Source: Chromatiaceae bacterium (GTDB taxonomy: Bacteria > Pseudomonadota > Gammaproteobacteria > Chromatiales > Chromatiaceae). Taken from it: a stretch of 10,221 nt of DNA. The stretch lies in NCBI GenBank assembly GCA_012962365.1, contig DTXR01000562.1, positions 1 through 10,221 on the forward strand. Reading direction: 5' to 3'. Of the stretch, positions 7,830 through 10,221 are shown piece after piece. The notes under the pieces are model-generated. The model made no database searches. It was not told where the DNA came from and saw only the letters and a program-made list of their open reading frames with translations. The position numbers and the translations under genes were made by a program. Every line of letters starts with the position of its first letter. Positions within the stretch are counted from its first letter, which is position 1.

Positions 7830-7950
7830 GATTCCACCTTTTACGATTACCTAACTCTAATCTTTATAGCGTCACTCGCGAAAGGCGGAATCATTGCAGA
7901 GCCCGGAACTGCCGACGTTCCGCATCGGCCTGCCCGAGCAGCTTACGGCA

Positions 7951-8940
7951 TCAATCAAATGGGTGAGGCCGCGGAGTTTTTTCGTTGGAAGGCGGGAGAA
8001 TCGGCATCAGGAATGACGGCTGATCGCCCGTCAGAGTCTTCAGGAAGGAGACGATTTGGCTGTTCTCCTTCTGACTGAATTTCCTACCCAACTGTAAACG
8101 TCCCATGATGTCCACGGCTTCTGTCAGGGTCCAAGCCCCACCATCATGGAAATACGGATAGGTCATCTCCACATTACGCAGTGTGGGCACCTTGAACTTG
8201 AATCGGTCTGCGTCTTTCCCACTCACAGCGGCTAGCCCTTCCGCCTTGTTGCTGGTCTTGTAGGGTTCGACGACTCCCATCTTCTGAAACGAATTACCAC
8301 CGGCAGCAGGCCCATTGTGGCATCCCACACAACCGCTTTTCTTGAACAGTTCATAGCCAGCCAATTCGTCCCGGGTCAGAGCATCTTTCTTGCCCAGTAG
8401 CCATTGGTCGAAGCGCGAGTTAGGTGTCACCAGGGTTTTCTCAAATTCTGCGATGGCCTGGGTGACATTGTCGATGTTGATCTTGTCCGAGCCAAACACC
8501 AGCTGGAACTCCCGCACATAGCCCGGAATGGACTGCAGTACATCTACCGCCAAGGTGTGGTTGGAAGCCATCTCGCCCGGATTGGCAATGGGACCGCCCG
8601 CCTGCTCTTTCAGATCCTTGGCCCGACCGTCCCAGAACTGCGCCAGGTTCAGACTGGAGTTGAGTACTGTGGGTGCGTTTATAGGCCCTTGCTGCCATTT
8701 GTGCCCGATGGAGGTCTTAATATTGTCGGTTCCACCCATGCTTAGGTTATGGCAGGAGTTGCAGGAAATAAAACCTGACTTGGACAATCGCGGATCAAAA
8801 TACAGCTTCTTCCCCAATTCGACCTGTGCAAGATTGATATTCTGCACGGGTTTGATCACCTGAATGGGTTCTTCCGCAGAAGAAACCGAAACAAGCCCCA
8901 TCGCCATTATTACTGCCGAAACAATCGTTTTGTATTTCAT
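7951..8940 (-). CDS. ccpA: Di-heme cytochrome c peroxidase (BCCP/MauG family)
   Basis: Bacterial cytochrome c peroxidases reduce hydrogen peroxide to water in the periplasm using electrons from small c-type cytochromes. I start at ATG 8940: it follows AAGGTGA at a good distance and opens a clean signal peptide (residues 1-22, cut near SSA). The in-frame TTG at 8982 is less likely. The 329-residue product has two heme-binding motifs, CNSCH at 60-64 and CVGCH at 204-208. H80 in the SIGHKW block matches the distal ligand of the peroxidatic heme in the family, QFWDGRAKDLKEQA is at 101-114, GEM at 122-124 holds the conserved glutamate, and YFHDGG at 263-268 precedes M279, the likely methionine ligand of the electron-transfer heme. 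Length is normal, nothing is missing. The 121-bp gap to pcm suggests separate transcription. Needs the c-type cytochrome maturation system encoded elsewhere. Confidence 0.96.
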   Translation of the reverse strand: MKYKTIVSAVIMAMGLVSVSSAEEPIQVIKPVQNINLAQVELGKKLYFDPRLSKSGFISCNSCHNLSMGGTDNIKTSIGHKWQQGPINAPTVLNSSLNLAQFWDGRAKDLKEQAGGPIANPGEMASNHTLAVDVLQSIPGYVREFQLVFGSDKINIDNVTQAIAEFEKTLVTPNSRFDQWLLGKKDALTRDELAGYELFKKSGCVGCHNGPAAGGNSFQKMGVVEPYKTSNKAEGLAAVSGKDADRFKFKVPTLRNVEMTYPYFHDGGAWTLTEAVDIMGRLQLGRKFSQKENSQIVSFLKTLTGDQPSFLMPILPPSNEKTPRPHPFD

Positions 8941-8962
8941 GTTTTTCACCTTGAGATACTGC

Positions 8963-8981
8963 TGAACCGACAATCGGTTCA
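8963..8981. promoter_or_regulatory. Perfect 19-bp inverted repeat in the ccpA leader
   Basis: TGAACCGA and TCGGTTCA form exact 8-bp arms around CAA, 23 bp ahead of the ccpA ATG. If the promoter proposed at 9036-9063 is right, this lies inside the transcribed leader and could be an operator that blocks elongation, or an RNA hairpin just before the ribosome site. It does not match the FNR/Anr box (TTGAT-N4-ATCAA) often found at peroxidase genes. The regulator is unknown. Confidence 0.55.
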
Positions 8982-9035
8982 AGCCACGTTCAGCATGAGA
9001 AAGGGTGTTTAAGAAACCACTGGATTCCCAAAATC

Positions 9036-9063
9036 ATGCTACCAAAAGTCTTTTCCTTATCAA
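9036..9063 (-). promoter_or_regulatory. Possible ccpA promoter
   Basis: On the minus strand TTGATA (9058-9063) lies 16 bp before TAGCAT (9036-9041), which is preceded by TGG giving an extended -10. The match is 5 of 6 at -35 and 4 of 6 at -10. Transcription would start near 9029, leaving a leader of about 90 bases. Visual match only. Confidence 0.3.
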
Positions 9064-9103
9064 CCGCATGGATAATGCTAGACTAAATCTAAATAGGTGT
9101 GCG

Positions 9104-9117
9104 TTGACGACCGTCAA
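9104..9117. promoter_or_regulatory. Short inverted repeat TTGACG-AC-CGTCAA
   Basis: Perfect 6-bp arms around 2 bp, roughly midway between the two divergent genes and upstream of the proposed ccpA promoter. It could be an activator or repressor site. The arms also resemble -35 hexamers on both strands, but no convincing -10 sequence follows on either side. Confidence 0.3.
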
Positions 9118-9268
9118 TTGCAGATAAATATTCCGGTAGGGAAACTAGAAAACAGCACGCCAGATGAAAATTGCTGTAACCTGGGAATTGCACCGGAACC
9201 CGGAATCTTGATGAAGCACAAATAAGGTATTTACGCCGTTTTCTTCATTGCCCGGCGCAATTTGCAGG

Positions 9269-9295
9269 TTAAGAAAACCCGAAAGCTGCCGAATA
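9269..9295 (+). promoter_or_regulatory. Sigma-28 (FliA)-like promoter for the HDOD gene
   Basis: TTAAG at 9269-9273 is followed, with a 14-bp gap, by GCCGAATA at 9288-9295. The flagellar sigma-28 consensus is TAAAG-N14-GCCGATAA, so the -35 matches 4 of 5, the -10 matches 6 of 8, and the spacing is exact. Transcription would begin near 9302, leaving a short leader of about 24 bases to ATG 9326. No sigma-70 promoter of comparable quality is visible ahead of this gene. Confidence 0.42.
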
Positions 9296-9325
9296 CTTTG
9301 TTGTCGTCTAATCAATAGGGTAACC

Positions 9326-10192
9326 ATGATGCAAGAACAGGCCGCAGAACAACGTCTGCAGGAAAGAGAGCTTAGCTTTTTACAGGATCTGACACACAAG
9401 CTCGCAACACGCGAGATCGATTTACCACCCTTCCCGGATATCTACGCCCGCATCATAAAAACCATCCACGATCCCGATGTATCGTTGCAGGATGTCAGTC
9501 GGATCGTCGTGGCTGCCCCGGATCTGTGCGTGCGCATCCTCCTGCTGGCCAATTCTGCCCTGCTGAACCGCAGTGGCATGAAAATCACCGATCTCAATGT
9601 CGCCGTCGCCCGCCTGGGCCTGTCCGCAGTAAATAGTGCAACGGTCACACTGGCAACCAAAGATGTGTTCCAAGCACCCAAGGGCTCCAGCCTGGAGTAC
9701 CTGCTGAACAAAACCCGCACGGAATCGGTCAAGGTTGCGGCCTACAGCTATCTGCTGGCCATACGGGCCGGGCTGTTGTCGGAAAAACACAATGCCATGC
9801 TCGCAGGTTTACTGCACAACATTGGCACCTACTACATCCTTTCAAAGGCAGTAGATTTTCCCGATATGGTAAGCAAGGAGGTACTCAACCAATGGGGCCC
9901 GGGCATCAGCCAGGTGCTTGTGGAAAATTGGGGCTTCCCGGAAAACATATCCAGCGCGATCGAGAAGCAGCAGGATATTGAATCAGCTGGCGAGGAAGAG
10001 GCCAGCGTGCTGCATGACATCCTGATTTGCGCCATCCTGCTCGCCAGGGAATCGAATAACGAGGCCGATGACGACATCGATTATGATCAGATACCTGCCT
10101 GCCAGGCACTGCAGATCAACACGGAGAATGTTTTGCAAATCATTGAGGACTGCAGGGAAGAAGTAAGTTCTTTTGTCTCTGCCTTGAAATAA
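9326..10192 (+). CDS. HDOD-domain signalling protein
   Basis: HDOD domains are non-catalytic relatives of HD phosphohydrolases found in bacterial regulators of motility, biofilm and stress responses; they act by protein contacts. The 288-residue product opens with a charged helix (about 1-30) and then the HDOD domain, about 34-225: LPPFPDIYARI at 33-43, DVSRIVVAAPDLCVRILLLAN at about 56-76, and NVAVARLGLSAVNS at 91-104 are typical. The residual HD motif reads LLHNIG at 162-167, so the metal-binding aspartate is asparagine, as expected for a non-enzyme. No receiver, GGDEF or EAL domain is attached. After about 230 comes an acidic C-terminal helical region. ATG 9326 is chosen over TTG 9248 because AGGG lies 5-6 bases upstream and the added residues are arginine/cysteine-rich and unlike the family; ATG 9329 is an alternative. 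A sigma-28-like promoter lies just upstream. Confidence 0.92.
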   Translation: MMQEQAAEQRLQERELSFLQDLTHKLATREIDLPPFPDIYARIIKTIHDPDVSLQDVSRIVVAAPDLCVRILLLANSALLNRSGMKITDLNVAVARLGLSAVNSATVTLATKDVFQAPKGSSLEYLLNKTRTESVKVAAYSYLLAIRAGLLSEKHNAMLAGLLHNIGTYYILSKAVDFPDMVSKEVLNQWGPGISQVLVENWGFPENISSAIEKQQDIESAGEEEASVLHDILICAILLARESNNEADDDIDYDQIPACQALQINTENVLQIIEDCREEVSSFVSALK

Positions 10193-10221
10193 ACAGGCTG
10201 CCGTTCTGGCTCTACGACCGG

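Larger units (their letters stand above)
8941..9325. other. Divergent intergenic region between ccpA and the HDOD gene
   Basis: This 385-bp stretch is clearly AT-richer than its flanks and has no credible coding frame: the frames that cross it lack a ribosome site or family motif. It holds a ccpA ribosome site (AAGGTGA on the minus strand, next to 8940), the inverted repeats at 8963-8981 and 9104-9117, a possible ccpA promoter at 9036-9063, and a sigma-28-like promoter at 9269-9295 for the HDOD gene. About 9120-9265 shows nothing I can name; a small RNA there cannot be excluded by eye. Confidence 0.6.

Noticed and set aside
7904..7922. CGGAAC-N7-GTTCCG hairpin downstream of ccpA as a terminator
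   Set aside because: The stem is only 6 bp and no run of T follows on the minus strand, so it does not meet intrinsic terminator form.
6984..8078. Long plus-strand open frame of 364 codons
   Set aside because: It is antisense to pcm and the pseudogene and crosses into ccpA. The minus strand carries clear family motifs; this frame has none.
9208..9221. Possible FNR/Anr box TTGAT-N4-CACAA
   Set aside because: The second half-site matches only 3 of 5 bases and the position is far from both genes' proposed promoters.
9145..9399. Minus-strand open frame of 84 codons overlapping the HDOD start
   Set aside because: Cysteine/arginine-rich composition, no ribosome site or known motif, and it overlaps a well-supported gene and its promoter.

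Overview
The window reads as a gammaproteobacterial chromosome segment with GC-rich coding sequence. Evidence for the group is the overall protein character: a gamma-type chorismate synthase, a TolC-family channel, and a di-heme peroxidase close to Pseudomonas-type CcpA. The genus cannot be fixed from the sequence. There are no rRNA or tRNA genes, insertion sequences, phage genes or CRISPR arrays, so this is mostly ordinary core genome with one decaying locus in the middle.

Layout. (1) Positions 1-3215, minus strand: a tightly coupled operon read in the order M23 endopeptidase-like protein, TolC-family outer-membrane channel, chorismate synthase aroC. The gene overlaps are 4 bp and 1 bp. aroC runs off the left edge of the window. 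(2) Positions 3216-3298: a short divergent intergenic stretch with a 20-bp inverted repeat that abuts the M23 ribosome binding site. (3) Positions 3299-5107, plus strand: a complete ABC half-exporter, ending 2 bp from the stop of the convergent next gene. (4) Positions 5110-7829, minus strand: an exported-looking protein-L-isoaspartate methyltransferase (pcm), then the wreck of a membrane-bound spermidine-synthase-like gene, then a ChaN-like plus PDZ protein whose normal N-terminus is gone. (5) Positions 7951-8940, minus strand: a periplasmic di-heme cytochrome c peroxidase. (6) Positions 8941-9325: an AT-richer divergent intergenic region with two inverted repeats and two candidate promoters. 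(7) Positions 9326-10192, plus strand: a stand-alone HDOD signalling protein.

The most unusual region is 6093-7066. The spermidine-synthase-like reading frame carries two in-frame amber codons and a probable 2-base frameshift. It then ends abruptly inside its nucleotide-binding glycine loop, where it joins in frame to a ChaN-like domain lacking its own start and export signal. It looks like a deletion fusion between two formerly adjacent genes.

Functionally, the left operon combines cell-envelope work (wall remodelling, outer-membrane efflux) with the last common step of aromatic synthesis. The ABC exporter is divergent from a TolC gene. The right half holds stress functions: repair of damaged aspartyl residues and peroxide removal. 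The HDOD gene has a plausible flagellar sigma-28 promoter, which would tie it to motility control. I see no clearly new multi-gene system in this window; the regulatory sites and the gene fusion are the points worth following.
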